The notes beneath the pieces are model-generated. The model made no database searches. It saw nothing but the letters and a program-made list of their open reading frames with translations, and had not been told where the DNA came from. Positions 9,380 through 18,374 of a DNA stretch of 35,721 bases are shown here, piece by piece. Source of the DNA: an uncultured bacterium (GTDB lineage Bacteria; Bacillota_I; Bacilli_A; RFN20; CAG-826). The position numbers and the translations under genes are program-made. The first letter of the stretch is position 1; each line of letters opens with the position of its first letter. Location of the stretch: positions 1 through 35,721 of the forward strand of contig CASFQR010000023.1 of the NCBI GenBank assembly GCA_949297275.1, given 5' to 3'.

Positions 9380-9409
9380 TTGCTCATAGAGCAAATATCT
9401 TGCTATAAT
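9380..9409 (+). promoter_or_regulatory. Promoter with extended -10 for the ABC-F gene
   Basis: TTGCTC (9380-9385), an 18-bp spacer and TATAAT (9404-9409), the latter preceded by TGC and so forming a full extended -10 (TGCTATAAT). The ATG at 9420 lies 10 nt after the -10, implying a leader of only a few bases. Confidence 0.65.
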
Positions 9410-9419
9410 GGAAGGCGTT

Positions 9420-11276
9420 ATGTCATTAATTACCCTCAATAATGTCTCTAAATTATATGGTAATGAATTGATTCTTGATCATATTTCTCTCCAAATTAAT
9501 CGGGGAGAAAAAATCGCCTTAGTGGGCAAAAATGGTGAAGGTAAGACAACAATTCTTAAATTAATCTTAGGAGAGATTAAGCCCTCATTAATGCCTAAAG
9601 AAAATAATAGTGGGGAAATCGCTATCTTAAATAATTTAAAAATCGCTTATTTAGATCAAAATATTATTAAAAATCCCTCTTTGAGTGCACGCGAAGAATT
9701 ATATGATGCTTATCAAGATATTTTTGTTCAATTAAATGAATATAATTCATTAGTGAACCGCCCCAATTTAACGGAAGAAGAAATCATTCACCTCAATAAT
9801 TTACTAACTAATTTAGTGAATTTGGATGCCTTTAATCTCGATAAGAAAATTAATAATTTCTTCAAGCAATTTCATCTCCCTTTAAGTTATTTAAACCGAC
9901 AAATATCGACCTTAAGTGGTGGTGAACAAATGAAAATTGCTTTCATTAAAATATTATTAAATGATTATGATGTTTTATTACTTGATGAACCAACCAATCA
10001 TTTAGATATTGCTTCGATTGAATGGTTAGAAGATTATTTAAAAGCTGATGATCGCACGCTTTTATTTGTTTCGCATGACCGCTATTTTTTAAATGCGGTC
10101 GCTAATAAGATTTTTGATTTAGAAAATAAGAAAGTCACCACTTATCATCTTAGTTACGATGATTATTTATTAGAGAAACAAACGCGTTATCAAAATGCTT
10201 TAAAGCAATATGAAAAAGATTTAGCTAAGAAAGCACGCTTAGAAAAATTTATTACCTACTTTATGCCTAAACCTCGCTTTGCTAGTCGGGCTAAAGACCG
10301 CGTCCATAAGCTCGCAAAATTAGAAAAAAGTATGCAAAAACCCATTAAAAATAACGAAAAAATTCATTTATCGTTAGCAGATAATTCGTTAAAAAATAAA
10401 CAAATTATTGAATTTAAAGATGTGGTTATGGGTTATGAAACCCCCTTAATTGCTCCTTTTTCTTTTTTAATGTTTTCTAGCGATCGCCTAGCAATTATTG
10501 GCCAAAACGGGGTTGGTAAAACCACTTTAATTAAAACAATTTTTGGTGAAATTAGACCTTTGAGTGGGGAGATTAATTATAAAAGAAAATTATCTATTGG
10601 TTATATTAAACAAAATAATCATGAAGTGATTGATGGCACGCTTTTTAGCTATTTAAAAAATCTTTATCCTTTTCGCTTTGACCAAGAGATTCGACACGCC
10701 TTAGGAGCTTTTTTATTTGAACAAGACGATGTCTATAAAAATGTTAAATCTTTATCTAATGGCGAAAGAATGCGCCTATATTTAGCGGGCCTGACACTTA
10801 CTAGTTATGATCTCTTACTCCTTGATGAACCGACGAATCATTTAGATCTTATTACCAAAGAATGTTTATTAGATGCTTTAAAAAAATATCGCGGAGCGAT
10901 TATCTTTATTAGTCATGACCGTTATTTTATTAACTCTTTAGCGACCCATTCTTTATCTTTATCAAAAACAAAAACCATCTTAAATGAAGGGAGCTATGAT
11001 GATTTAAAAGATCTAATTTCATTTAAAGAGGCGAAAGTTGATAACATTCTTACAAAGAAAGAATCTATTAATACAAAATCTACTTTATCGCATAATCGCC
11101 GTAAGGCTTGTTTAAATAAAATGTTAGAACTAGAAAACGAAATTAAAAATTTAGAAATCGAACACGAAGCGCTTAGTGACAAAGCTTACGCGAGATATAA
11201 CGAAATTAATTCACTCATCAAGCAAAAAGAGGACGAATATTTAGAAATATTAACAATTTTAGATAAAAATGATTAA
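9420..11276 (+). CDS. ABC-F family ATPase (ribosome-associated translation factor type)
   Basis: A 618-residue soluble protein with two fused ATPase domains and no TM helices. Domain 1 has Walker A GKNGEGKTT, signature LSGGEQMKIA and Walker B LLLDEPTNHLD. Domain 2 has GQNGVGKTT, LSNGERMRLYLAG and LLLDEPTNHLD. Between them lies a charged interdomain linker (the P-site tRNA interaction motif region of ABC-F proteins). The last 70 residues are coiled-coil rich (KMLELENEIKNLEIEHEALS). ABC-F proteins act at the ribosomal E site to relieve stalling or antibiotic block; which subtype cannot be said. The ATG at 9408 lies inside the -10 hexamer, so the start at 9420 (MSLITLNNVSKLYG) is chosen. smpB follows 36 bp downstream, a second ribosome-rescue theme. 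Confidence 0.9.
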   Translation: MSLITLNNVSKLYGNELILDHISLQINRGEKIALVGKNGEGKTTILKLILGEIKPSLMPKENNSGEIAILNNLKIAYLDQNIIKNPSLSAREELYDAYQDIFVQLNEYNSLVNRPNLTEEEIIHLNNLLTNLVNLDAFNLDKKINNFFKQFHLPLSYLNRQISTLSGGEQMKIAFIKILLNDYDVLLLDEPTNHLDIASIEWLEDYLKADDRTLLFVSHDRYFLNAVANKIFDLENKKVTTYHLSYDDYLLEKQTRYQNALKQYEKDLAKKARLEKFITYFMPKPRFASRAKDRVHKLAKLEKSMQKPIKNNEKIHLSLADNSLKNKQIIEFKDVVMGYETPLIAPFSFLMFSSDRLAIIGQNGVGKTTLIKTIFGEIRPLSGEINYKRKLSIGYIKQNNHEVIDGTLFSYLKNLYPFRFDQEIRHALGAFLFEQDDVYKNVKSLSNGERMRLYLAGLTLTSYDLLLLDEPTNHLDLITKECLLDALKKYRGAIIFISHDRYFINSLATHSLSLSKTKTILNEGSYDDLKDLISFKEAKVDNILTKKESINTKSTLSHNRRKACLNKMLELENEIKNLEIEHEALSDKAYARYNEINSLIKQKEDEYLEILTILDKND

Positions 11277-11294
11277 TCTATGATTAAAAATGAG

Positions 11295-11300
11295 TATAAT
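11295..11300 (+). promoter_or_regulatory. -10 element TATAAT before smpB
   Basis: TATAAT ends 12 nt before the chosen smpB ATG (11313). No SD is present between them. Confidence 0.4.
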
Positions 11301-11312
11301 AGGTTTCTAAAT

Positions 11313-11780
11313 ATGAGCAAGAGTGTCAAAATTATTTCTAAAAACAATAAAGCTTATTATAACTACTTCATCTTAGAAACTTATGAAGCTGGGATTGTTT
11401 TAACTGGTAGTGAAATTAAAGCGATTCGTCAAAGTGGTCTTTCTTTAGATGAAAGTTATGTCACTTTTAAAAATGCGGAAGTTTTTTTATTAAACGCTCA
11501 TATTGCTCAATATCATGAAGCAAACATTTTTAACCATGAACCTAAACGCACGCGTAAATTATTACTACATAAAAAGGAAATCTTTAAATTAAAAAAGAAA
11601 GCCGAAGAAAAGTCTTTAACGATTATACCCACTAAAGCATATTTTAAAGGTAGTCATGTGAAGATTGAAATTGCTTTAAGTAGAGGTAAAAAATTATTTG
11701 ATAAGCGTCAAACAATCAAAGAACGCGACCTCCAAAGAGATCTTTTAAAAATGAAGAAGGATTTTAATAATCGACGATGA
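11313..11780 (+). CDS. smpB: SsrA-binding protein SmpB
   Basis: A 155-residue tmRNA partner for trans-translation. Family motifs are NKKAYYNYFI-like NNKAYYNYFILETYEAGIVL, TGSEIKAIR (OB-fold), SLDESYV, HIAQYHEAN, KRTRKLLLHKKEI and the basic tail region GKKLFDKRQTIKERD. Length is normal for SmpB. The start at 11313 (MSKSVKII) matches the family N-terminus better than the ATG at 11280, which would place a -10-like TATAAT inside the coding region. The last four bases overlap folC (ATGA). No tmRNA gene is visible in the window. Confidence 0.95.
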   Translation: MSKSVKIISKNNKAYYNYFILETYEAGIVLTGSEIKAIRQSGLSLDESYVTFKNAEVFLLNAHIAQYHEANIFNHEPKRTRKLLLHKKEIFKLKKKAEEKSLTIIPTKAYFKGSHVKIEIALSRGKKLFDKRQTIKERDLQRDLLKMKKDFNNRR

Positions 11781-12997
11781 TTGATAATATTTTAGCTTTA
11801 AATAAATATTTTCTTGACCACGAATCTAGCGAATATTCGCGTTCAAATTACGATAAATTTCTGCGAGCCTTACATCCTGAAAAATTTAATTTTCCTTCCA
11901 TTCATCTCACCGGGACGAATGGCAAAGGTTCAACTGCCTTATTTCTTAGTCACATTTTAAAAGCCGCGAATTATCGGGTGGGTTTATATCATTCCCCTTT
12001 TTATAAAAATGTCTTAGAGATGATTTTAATTAATGATGAGATGATATCCGCTTCTTTATATTTAAAATTCTTTAATCAATATCAAAGCTATTTTGAAAAA
12101 TATCATCTCACCGCTTTTGAGATGCAAACTTTTCTCGCCTATAAAATTTTTGAAGAATTAAAATTAGATCTTGTCATTATTGAAGTGGGGATGGGTGGAT
12201 TAATTGACGCTACAAATATTATTACTCCGCTTTTAGCAATCATCACCAGCGTTTCACTTGAACACACATCTTATTTAGGTTATAGCTTATCGGAAATTGC
12301 ATATAATAAAGCTGGTATTATTAAAGAATATGTTCCAACCTTAATTGGTAAATTACCCGAAGAGGCTCTAACCCCAATTTATCAAAGAATTAAAGAATGT
12401 CATTCAAAATTATATCTTGTCGACGATTTTCACCATGTGCAATATCTAAAAGATGGTCTTGCCTTTGATTATTTACCTTATCACGATCTCCAAATTAAAA
12501 CGCGCGCCTATTATCAAATTAAAAATGCTTGTTTAGCCTTAGAAGCAATGCGAATTATTGCGAAAGCATTTCCGGTGAATCTAGATCAGATTCGTCAAGG
12601 TTTAGCCCTTCCCCTTTTTAAAGGTCGCTATGAATATATCGATGAACATACCTTGATTGATGGCGCGCATAATAAAGAAGCCATTGAAAATTTAGTTGCT
12701 TCATTAACTAAAGATGTTACTAAACCTATCCATACTTTGTTTGCGGCTTTTTTAGATAAAAATGTCGATGCTATTTTACCTTTATTAAGCAGCGTTTCTA
12801 GTTCGCTTACCATTACCACTTTCCCGCATCGACGCGCGCGAAAGGAAGAAGATTATTTTTTATATTTAGGTGACTATCCTTTCGCTGAAGATTGTTACCA
12901 AGCTTACCGCGCCTTAAGAGAACAATATCCCGATGATTTAATTTTAATTACTGGTTCATTATATTTTGCTTATTTAATGGAGGATTATTTAGCTTGA
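11777..12997 (+). CDS. folC: Folylpolyglutamate synthase / dihydrofolate synthase
   Basis: A 406-residue Mur-ligase-family enzyme that adds glutamate to folates (and/or to dihydropteroate). The P-loop HLTGTNGKGST is at 43-53, the LYHSPF motif follows, the metal/acyl-phosphate region is EVGMGGLIDATN, and the C-terminal domain contains DGAHNKEAIENL. Length is slightly short but complete. It overlaps smpB by 4 bp and the next gene by 4 bp. The neighbour is a FolT-like ECF S component, which supports a salvage route: import folate, then trap it by polyglutamylation. No other folate-synthesis gene is present here. Confidence 0.93.
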   Translation: MIDNILALNKYFLDHESSEYSRSNYDKFLRALHPEKFNFPSIHLTGTNGKGSTALFLSHILKAANYRVGLYHSPFYKNVLEMILINDEMISASLYLKFFNQYQSYFEKYHLTAFEMQTFLAYKIFEELKLDLVIIEVGMGGLIDATNIITPLLAIITSVSLEHTSYLGYSLSEIAYNKAGIIKEYVPTLIGKLPEEALTPIYQRIKECHSKLYLVDDFHHVQYLKDGLAFDYLPYHDLQIKTRAYYQIKNACLALEAMRIIAKAFPVNLDQIRQGLALPLFKGRYEYIDEHTLIDGAHNKEAIENLVASLTKDVTKPIHTLFAAFLDKNVDAILPLLSSVSSSLTITTFPHRRARKEEDYFLYLGDYPFAEDCYQAYRALREQYPDDLILITGSLYFAYLMEDYLA

Positions 12998-13767
12998 CTA
13001 TCTTTAAATTAAAGACTATCCATAAAATTCCCCTGGCTGCGATTATGTTAGTGCTAATTATTCTTTTTACGCGCGTCATCGCTTTAAATAATTTACCAGC
13101 GATTCCTTTTTTAAGAATTTCGCTTGGGCCTTCTTTAATTATTTTTTCTTCTTTATTACTTGGACCAATTTATGGGGCGTTAATTGGGGGATTGTCTGAT
13201 ATTTTAGGCATTGTTATGTTTCCGAATGCTTATGCGATTAATCCTTTATTCACCTTAGTGTATCTGTTATTTGGTTTAACTCCACCCTTTTTATATTGGT
13301 TAGTGAAACGCCTTAAAAAGGAAAAGATTCTTTATCTTATCAATTGTCTAATTTTATTTTTAGTCGCTTTATTTATTACCTTATTTATCTTTTTAAACGA
13401 CGAATTTGTCCTTTATGGTGTAACTTATAATTTAGCTTTATGGCTTAGGATTCTTATTAGTGTCCTGGCTTTTTTTATCGCCATTATGCTAGCCTTAGCA
13501 ATTTATTTCATTGGTCGCTATTACCAGAAAAAAGACAATAATAATTACCAATTTAATATCAATAAATTTGCCTTTATTGCTATTATTAATAACCTGGTGT
13601 GGATGCTAGGTCTCAATTCATTAATTAAGACTTTTTTCTTTGATGTTAATTTTCTTATTATCTTTTTTACTCAAGCGTTGATGTTTGTTTTTGATATCCT
13701 CATCAGCGTTTTTTTAATACCATATTTATTCCTTTTGGTGCATCATATATATAGGAAGTACGAATAG
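12994..13767 (+). CDS. ECF transporter S component, FolT-like (folate)
   Basis: A 257-residue integral membrane substrate-binding subunit with about six TM helices. The motif RISLGPSLIIFSSLLLGPIY followed by GALIGGLSDILG and NPLFTLVYLLFGLTPP is typical of the folate-type S component group. It is longer than most S components (often 170-200 residues) because of extra hydrophobic segments in the second half. The start is a TTG overlapping the folC stop (TTGA), with GGAGG at 12979-12983. The direct folC neighbour supports folate as ligand. It would share the EcfA1/A2/T module encoded at 16717-19306. Confidence 0.85.
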   Translation: MTIFKLKTIHKIPLAAIMLVLIILFTRVIALNNLPAIPFLRISLGPSLIIFSSLLLGPIYGALIGGLSDILGIVMFPNAYAINPLFTLVYLLFGLTPPFLYWLVKRLKKEKILYLINCLILFLVALFITLFIFLNDEFVLYGVTYNLALWLRILISVLAFFIAIMLALAIYFIGRYYQKKDNNNYQFNINKFAFIAIINNLVWMLGLNSLIKTFFFDVNFLIIFFTQALMFVFDILISVFLIPYLFLLVHHIYRKYE

Positions 13768-13769
13768 CA

Positions 13770-14015
13770 ATGGATGACGAAATAAAAAAACAACCCGCAG
13801 AAGTTAAAGAGGAAGAGAATCCTTCTAAACCTCATATTGATCCCAAATATCTTGGTGAAGATCCTGATCCAGCGAATCGTTTTTTAGAAGAGGAAGAGAT
13901 TAATCCTCAAGAAACGAAAAAACCTAAATTCTCCTTTATGATGGGTTTAGGTATTTTCATTATCGTTTTAATTATTGCCATAATTGTTTTATCAATTATC
14001 ATCATGCGTTTATAA
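13770..14015 (+). CDS. Small acidic single-TM protein
   Basis: An 81-residue protein with a charged, proline-containing N-terminal region (1-52, rich in E, D, K) and one C-terminal TM helix (about 55-78), presumably anchored with the acidic tail in the cytoplasm. AGGAAG lies upstream of the ATG. It sits 2 bp after the FolT-like gene in the same operon. No known domain recognised. Confidence 0.7.
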   Translation: MDDEIKKQPAEVKEEENPSKPHIDPKYLGEDPDPANRFLEEEEINPQETKKPKFSFMMGLGIFIIVLIIAIIVLSIIIMRL

Positions 14016-14022
14016 TTTATTT

Positions 14023-15663
14023 ATGGAAAGAAAATATTATCAAGAAAATATCGTTTATCAAATCTATCCGCGTTCCTTTTGCGATTCTAATGGTGATGGG
14101 ATTGGTGATCTTCAAGGCATCATCTCTAAATTAGATTATTTAAAAGATTTAGGAGTGGGAATCATTTGGCTCTCACCTATCTATAAATCACCCTTAGATG
14201 ATATGGGTTATGATGTTGCTTCCTATTATGAAATACATCCTGATTATGGCACGATGAGGGATATGGAAGAATTAATTAAAGAAGCCAAAAAACGCAATAT
14301 AAAAATCTTAATGGATTTAGTAATTAATCATACATCTGATGAACACGAATGGTTCCTCCAAAGCAAAGATGTTAATTCTAAATACCATGATTACTATTAT
14401 TGGCGAACAGGTCGAAAAAATAATAAAAAGCCACCTAATAACTGGGATTCGATGTTTTCAGGCAGTGCTTGGGAATATGATGAGGATAATAATTTATGGT
14501 ATCTCCATTTATATTCTAAAAAACAAGTTGATTTAAATTACCATAATGAAGATGTCATTTTGGAAGTCGAAAAGATTTTAAAATTCTGGTTAGATAAGGG
14601 AATTTATGGCTTCCGCTGCGATGTCATTAATCAGATTTATAAAACTTCGTTAAAAAATGGTCGCAAAAATTTATTTATGACCGGGAAAGAACATTATCTT
14701 AATCAAGAAGGCAACCATTTAATTTTAAAAAGATTCTACCAAGATGTCTTTAAAAATTATGATGCAATGACGGTCGGAGAAACTTTCGGTGTTTCGCCTA
14801 AAGAGGCGATCAAATTTATGGATAATGAACTAACGATGTGCTTTTCTTTCGAGCATCTAAATTTAGATAAGCGTTCCATTCCAGTCTTTAAGAAAAAATA
14901 TCATCCTTCCAATTTAAAAAATGTTTTGATTAAATGGCAAAAAGAGGTCGATTGGAATACGAATTTCTTTGAAAATCATGATCAACATCGTTCGATTGAG
15001 CGTTATGGGGACGCTAAAAAGTATTATTTAGAAAGCGCGAAGATGTTAGCGACAATCATTTTAACATTAAGAGGAACACCCTTTATTTATCAAGGGGAAG
15101 AAATTGGCATGCTTGATAATCATTATGATAGTTTAAATGATATTCAAGATGTGAGCGCCCATCGGGTCTATCAAACAATTAAAAAATTATTGCCCTTTTT
15201 AAGTGAGAAAAAAGTTTTAGATTTAGTGGACACTAATAACCGCGATCATTCACGCACCCCAATGTGTTGGGATGCTTCCTTACATGCTGGTTTTAGCACT
15301 GCTAAACCGTGGATTAAAGAAGCCCCTTTTTATCAAGAAATTAATGTTCAAAATAATTTAGATAATCCTAATTCCATTTTCCATTATTACCAATCTTTAA
15401 TTCAAATTCGTAAAAAACATTTACCCCTAAGTTATGGGACGATTGAATTTTTACCTAGCAATAAAAATGTCTTATGTTTTTATCGTAAATTAGCTAATCA
15501 CCAGGCGATTTTTGTTATCATTAATTTAAGTAAAAAAAGAATTAAAAATCCTTATTTTGAGCAAGGAGAAATTCTTCTAAGTAATTATGATATTGCTAGC
15601 CTTGAACAATTAGATTATCTTGAGCCCTTTATGGCGATAGTGGTGAACACTAATCATCAATAA
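14023..15663 (+). CDS. GH13 alpha-glucosidase (oligo-1,6-glucosidase type)
   Basis: A 546-residue cytoplasmic glycoside hydrolase of family GH13, subfamily 31 type, likely releasing glucose from short alpha-glucosides. The N-terminal barrel starts with YQIYPRSFCDSNGDGIGDL, which includes the calcium-site DSNGDGIGD. Conserved INHTS is at about 101-105. The catalytic nucleophile is D200 (GFRCDVIN), the acid/base E253 (VGETFG) and the transition-state stabiliser D320 (FFENHDQH). The valine right after the nucleophile aspartate is typical of enzymes preferring alpha-1,6 bonds; trehalose-6-phosphate hydrolase remains an alternative. Start 14023 (MERKYYQENI) is chosen over the upstream in-frame ATG at 13984 inside the preceding gene. 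No SD is seen; TATAAT ends 6 nt before the ATG. Confidence 0.9.
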   Translation: MERKYYQENIVYQIYPRSFCDSNGDGIGDLQGIISKLDYLKDLGVGIIWLSPIYKSPLDDMGYDVASYYEIHPDYGTMRDMEELIKEAKKRNIKILMDLVINHTSDEHEWFLQSKDVNSKYHDYYYWRTGRKNNKKPPNNWDSMFSGSAWEYDEDNNLWYLHLYSKKQVDLNYHNEDVILEVEKILKFWLDKGIYGFRCDVINQIYKTSLKNGRKNLFMTGKEHYLNQEGNHLILKRFYQDVFKNYDAMTVGETFGVSPKEAIKFMDNELTMCFSFEHLNLDKRSIPVFKKKYHPSNLKNVLIKWQKEVDWNTNFFENHDQHRSIERYGDAKKYYLESAKMLATIILTLRGTPFIYQGEEIGMLDNHYDSLNDIQDVSAHRVYQTIKKLLPFLSEKKVLDLVDTNNRDHSRTPMCWDASLHAGFSTAKPWIKEAPFYQEINVQNNLDNPNSIFHYYQSLIQIRKKHLPLSYGTIEFLPSNKNVLCFYRKLANHQAIFVIINLSKKRIKNPYFEQGEILLSNYDIASLEQLDYLEPFMAIVVNTNHQ

Positions 15664-15679
15664 AATATTGGGTTTTTGC

Positions 15680-15712
15680 AATTAAAAAGCGTTAAAAAAT
15701 CACTTTTTAATA
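15680..15712. terminator. Weak bidirectional terminator-like hairpin
   Basis: An A-rich arm (ATTAAAAAGCG) faces a T-rich arm (CACTTTTTAAT) across the gap between the convergent glucosidase and CBS-protein genes. The stem is mostly A-T, so confidence is low. Confidence 0.35.
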
Positions 15713-16150
15713 AGTTAAATCATCATCATTTTGATCGTTATTATTTATTTTACTAATTAAATATTCAATTACTTTTTTACGAGTTATAATGCCGATAAAT
15801 GAGCCATAATCATCAACCACTGGCACGAAATTTTGTTGATAAATTAACGTGACTAAATCATCCATATTTTTATCAATTTTAATTGAAGCGGTATCGCGAT
15901 ATCTTGGTACAGATAAGATATTAATGTTTGCTAATTTATCAAAAGTATCTGGCTGATGTTTAATAAACATTAAAATATCGCCTTCGGAGATTGTTCCAAC
16001 ATATTTACCATCTTTTGAGATGATTGGAATAGCAGAATAACGATGAAAATCCATCTTCTCTAAGACTTGGCGAATCGAATAATTATCATAAACATATTCA
16101 ACATTATTTTTTGGTAAGAGGAAGAATAAGATATTAACTTTTTTGGCCAT
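15707..16150 (-). CDS. CBS-domain pair protein
   Basis: A 147-residue protein made almost entirely of two CBS motifs (about 14-66 and 78-135), the fold that binds adenylates such as AMP or cyclic di-AMP. Visible motifs are SAIPIISKDGKYVGTISEGD in the first repeat and FVPVVDDYGSFIGIITRKKV in the second. There is no fused enzyme, DNA-binding or transporter domain, so it is a stand-alone sensor. It is divergent from the dCMP deaminase operon. Ligand and partner are unknown. Confidence 0.85.
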   Translation of the reverse strand: MAKKVNILFFLLPKNNVEYVYDNYSIRQVLEKMDFHRYSAIPIISKDGKYVGTISEGDILMFIKHQPDTFDKLANINILSVPRYRDTASIKIDKNMDDLVTLIYQQNFVPVVDDYGSFIGIITRKKVIEYLISKINNNDQNDDDLTY

Positions 16151-16219
16151 AATTTATTTTAAACTCTTTAAAAATGAAATATCAATGATATTTATATGTA
16201 ATTTTTATAAAATTTCATA

Positions 16220-16225
16220 TATAAT
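16220..16225 (+). promoter_or_regulatory. -10 element of the comEB-ecf-truA operon
   Basis: TATAAT 27 nt before the GTG start of the deaminase gene, with AAGGAGG in the resulting leader. The -35 is weak. The intergenic region is divergent with the CBS-protein gene. Confidence 0.5.
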
Positions 16226-16252
16226 TACTTTCGCTTTAAGGAGGGAAAATCG

Positions 16253-16717
16253 GTGAATAATATTTCTTGGGATGAATATTTTATGGGTTTAGCCATTTTA
16301 TCGAGTTTAAGAAGTAAAGATCCTAATACGAAAGTCGGGGCGTGCATCGTCGATAATGAACATAAAGTTGTTTCGATTGGTTATAATGGGATGCCAATCG
16401 GCATTGATGAAACGAAAATTTCTTGGAATAAAGGTGAAGGACTAGATAGTAAATATCTCTATGTTTGTCACGCTGAATTCAATGCGATTTTAAATACCCG
16501 TAATGGCGCGGCCTTAAAAGGTTGCATTCTCTATGTTACCCTCTTTCCTTGCAATGAATGCGCGAAAGCTATCATACAAGTTGGCATTAAAGAAATCATT
16601 TATTTAGATAATAAATATGAAAATCAAGTTACAACATTAGCGTCAAGAAAAATGCTCGAATTAGCGGGCATTAAATTAACAAAGTACACGGGGAGAATAC
16701 CAGAAATTACCATCTAA
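16253..16717 (+). CDS. comEB: dCMP deaminase (ComEB type)
   Basis: A 154-residue zinc-dependent deoxycytidylate deaminase that supplies dUMP for thymidylate synthesis. Zinc site and catalytic motif: H73-A-E75 (HAEFNAIL) and C100-x-x-C103 (FPCNECAKAI). N-terminal DPNTKVGACIV and GYNGMPIG are family hallmarks. The start is a GTG with a strong AAGGAGG 7 nt upstream. It is the first gene of an operon: its stop codon overlaps the next ATG by one base (TAATG). The name comEB refers to the Bacillus homolog; no competence role is implied. Confidence 0.92.
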   Translation: MNNISWDEYFMGLAILSSLRSKDPNTKVGACIVDNEHKVVSIGYNGMPIGIDETKISWNKGEGLDSKYLYVCHAEFNAILNTRNGAALKGCILYVTLFPCNECAKAIIQVGIKEIIYLDNKYENQVTTLASRKMLELAGIKLTKYTGRIPEITI

Positions 16718-17526
16718 TGAAGGCGTTAGAAGTTGAGCATTTATCTTTTAATTATGAAGAAAATTCGCCGATTATTCGCGATTTGAGTTTCGCCCTTAAT
16801 CAAGGCGAATCTTTAACAATTGTTGGTAAAAATGGTTCAGGTAAATCAACTTTAGCAAAGATTCTAGTTGGTTTATTACCCTTTAAAAGCGGCAAAATTA
16901 AAATCAATGAACAAGAAGTTGATCCTAAAAAAGATTTAGCGTCAACTTATCATCTAGCAATCGTTTTTCAAAATCCTGATAATCAATTTATTGCTTCTAG
17001 CGTTGAAGATGATATTGCTTTTGGCTTAGAAAATTATTGTGTCGAGCCTTCTAAGATGCACGATTTAGTCATTAAATACGCTAAGATGGTGGGGATGGAA
17101 AATTATTTAGACCGCGCGCCTGAAAATCTTAGTGGTGGTCAAAAGCAAAGGGTTGCAATTGCCGGCGTTTTAGCCCTGAATGCGAATATCATTATTTTTG
17201 ATGAAGCTACTTCGATGCTTGATCCAGAAGGTAAAAAAGATTTCCAACAAACTTTACAATCTTTAAAGAAAGAAAATCCTCATTTAACTATTATCACGAT
17301 TACCCACGAAAAAGAAGAAGTGACGCTTAGTGATAAAATTTTAGTGTTACATGAAGGCCAAGCCGCCTTATTTATTGCTAGTCAAGATCTTGATAAATAC
17401 AAAAAAGAATATGCTTCATTTGGTTTAGAATTACCATTTAATTACGCCTTAGTTGAAGAACTAAATCAAAATGGTTTCCAAATTAATTATTGCGATGATT
17501 ACGAGGAGATTATTCGTCAATTATGA
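16717..17526 (+). CDS. ecfA1: ECF transporter ATPase EcfA1
   Basis: A 269-residue ATPase of the energy-coupling factor module. Walker A GKNGSGKST is at 37-45, the Q-loop FQNPDNQF near 85, the signature LSGGQKQRVAIAG at 138-150, and Walker B FDEATSMLDP at 161-170. DEAT rather than DEPT is characteristic of EcfA1. It starts one base into the comEB stop and overlaps ecfA2 by 4 bp (ATGA). With EcfA2 and EcfT it powers interchangeable vitamin S components, two of which lie in this window. Confidence 0.95.
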   Translation: MKALEVEHLSFNYEENSPIIRDLSFALNQGESLTIVGKNGSGKSTLAKILVGLLPFKSGKIKINEQEVDPKKDLASTYHLAIVFQNPDNQFIASSVEDDIAFGLENYCVEPSKMHDLVIKYAKMVGMENYLDRAPENLSGGQKQRVAIAGVLALNANIIIFDEATSMLDPEGKKDFQQTLQSLKKENPHLTIITITHEKEEVTLSDKILVLHEGQAALFIASQDLDKYKKEYASFGLELPFNYALVEELNQNGFQINYCDDYEEIIRQL

Positions 17527-18374
17527 TTGATTTTCGTCAAGTTAGTTATATCTATTCTCCGAAATCTCCTTATGAATGTTTAGCGCTTCAAAATATTAAT
17601 TTTTCTATATCTAACCACGAATTTCTTTTTATAGTTGGCGAAACTGGTTCAGGTAAATCTACTTTGATTCAACATCTCAATGGTTTATTAATTCCGACTA
17701 AAGGAGAAGTGCAAGTTGATGAATATTGTTTAACTACTAATCGCAAAAAAGCGACTAAAAAGATTTTACCATTAAGAAAAAAAGTTGGTGTCGTCTTCCA
17801 ATTTTCGGAAAAACAATTATTCCAAGATAGTGTCGAAAAAGATGTCGCTTTTGGACCGTTAAATTTTAAAATCAAAGAAGAAGAGGCGTATAAAATTGCC
17901 CATCAAGCCTTGCGTAATGTTGGTTTAGACGCAAGTTATGATAAGCGATCACCTTTTGAACTAAGCGGGGGAGAAAAAAAGAAAGTAGCGATTGCCGGGA
18001 TCTTAGCCTTAAATCCTGACATTTTAGTTCTTGATGAACCAACCTCTGGTTTAGATAACCAAAGTAAAAAAGAAATGATGGCGTTATTTAAACAACTATA
18101 CTTAGATGGTAAAAGCATCATTATCGTCACTCACGATATGGAATTAGTGCTCGAATATGCTCAAAAAGTTTTAGTGCTCAACCATGGTGAGATTGTGCTT
18201 AACGGCAATGTTCACGATTTATTTTACGGTCAAGAAAAATTCGATTTTTTAGAATTGCCAAAAATCGTTCATCTTGTTCAAGCTTTAAAGAAACATTATC
18301 CATCTCTTAACGAGGATGCGATAAAAAATCTACCTACTTTAGTCGATGAAATTAGGAGGGTAAAAGGGCAATGA
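17523..18374 (+). CDS. ecfA2: ECF transporter ATPase EcfA2
   Basis: A 283-residue second ATPase of the ECF module. Walker A GETGSGKST is at 39-47, the Q-loop VVFQFSEKQLF near 91-101, the signature LSGGEKKKVAIAG at 147-159 and Walker B DEPTSGLD at 171-178. The FSEKQLF segment is typical of EcfA2. It overlaps ecfA1 and ecfT by 4 bp each, so the three subunits are probably made by coupled translation. Confidence 0.95.
   Translation: MIDFRQVSYIYSPKSPYECLALQNINFSISNHEFLFIVGETGSGKSTLIQHLNGLLIPTKGEVQVDEYCLTTNRKKATKKILPLRKKVGVVFQFSEKQLFQDSVEKDVAFGPLNFKIKEEEAYKIAHQALRNVGLDASYDKRSPFELSGGEKKKVAIAGILALNPDILVLDEPTSGLDNQSKKEMMALFKQLYLDGKSIIIVTHDMELVLEYAQKVLVLNHGEIVLNGNVHDLFYGQEKFDFLELPKIVHLVQALKKHYPSLNEDAIKNLPTLVDEIRRVKGQ

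Noticed and set aside
11313-12997. tmRNA gene near smpB
   Set aside because: No alanine-tRNA-like ends or tag frame were found; folC overlaps smpB directly.
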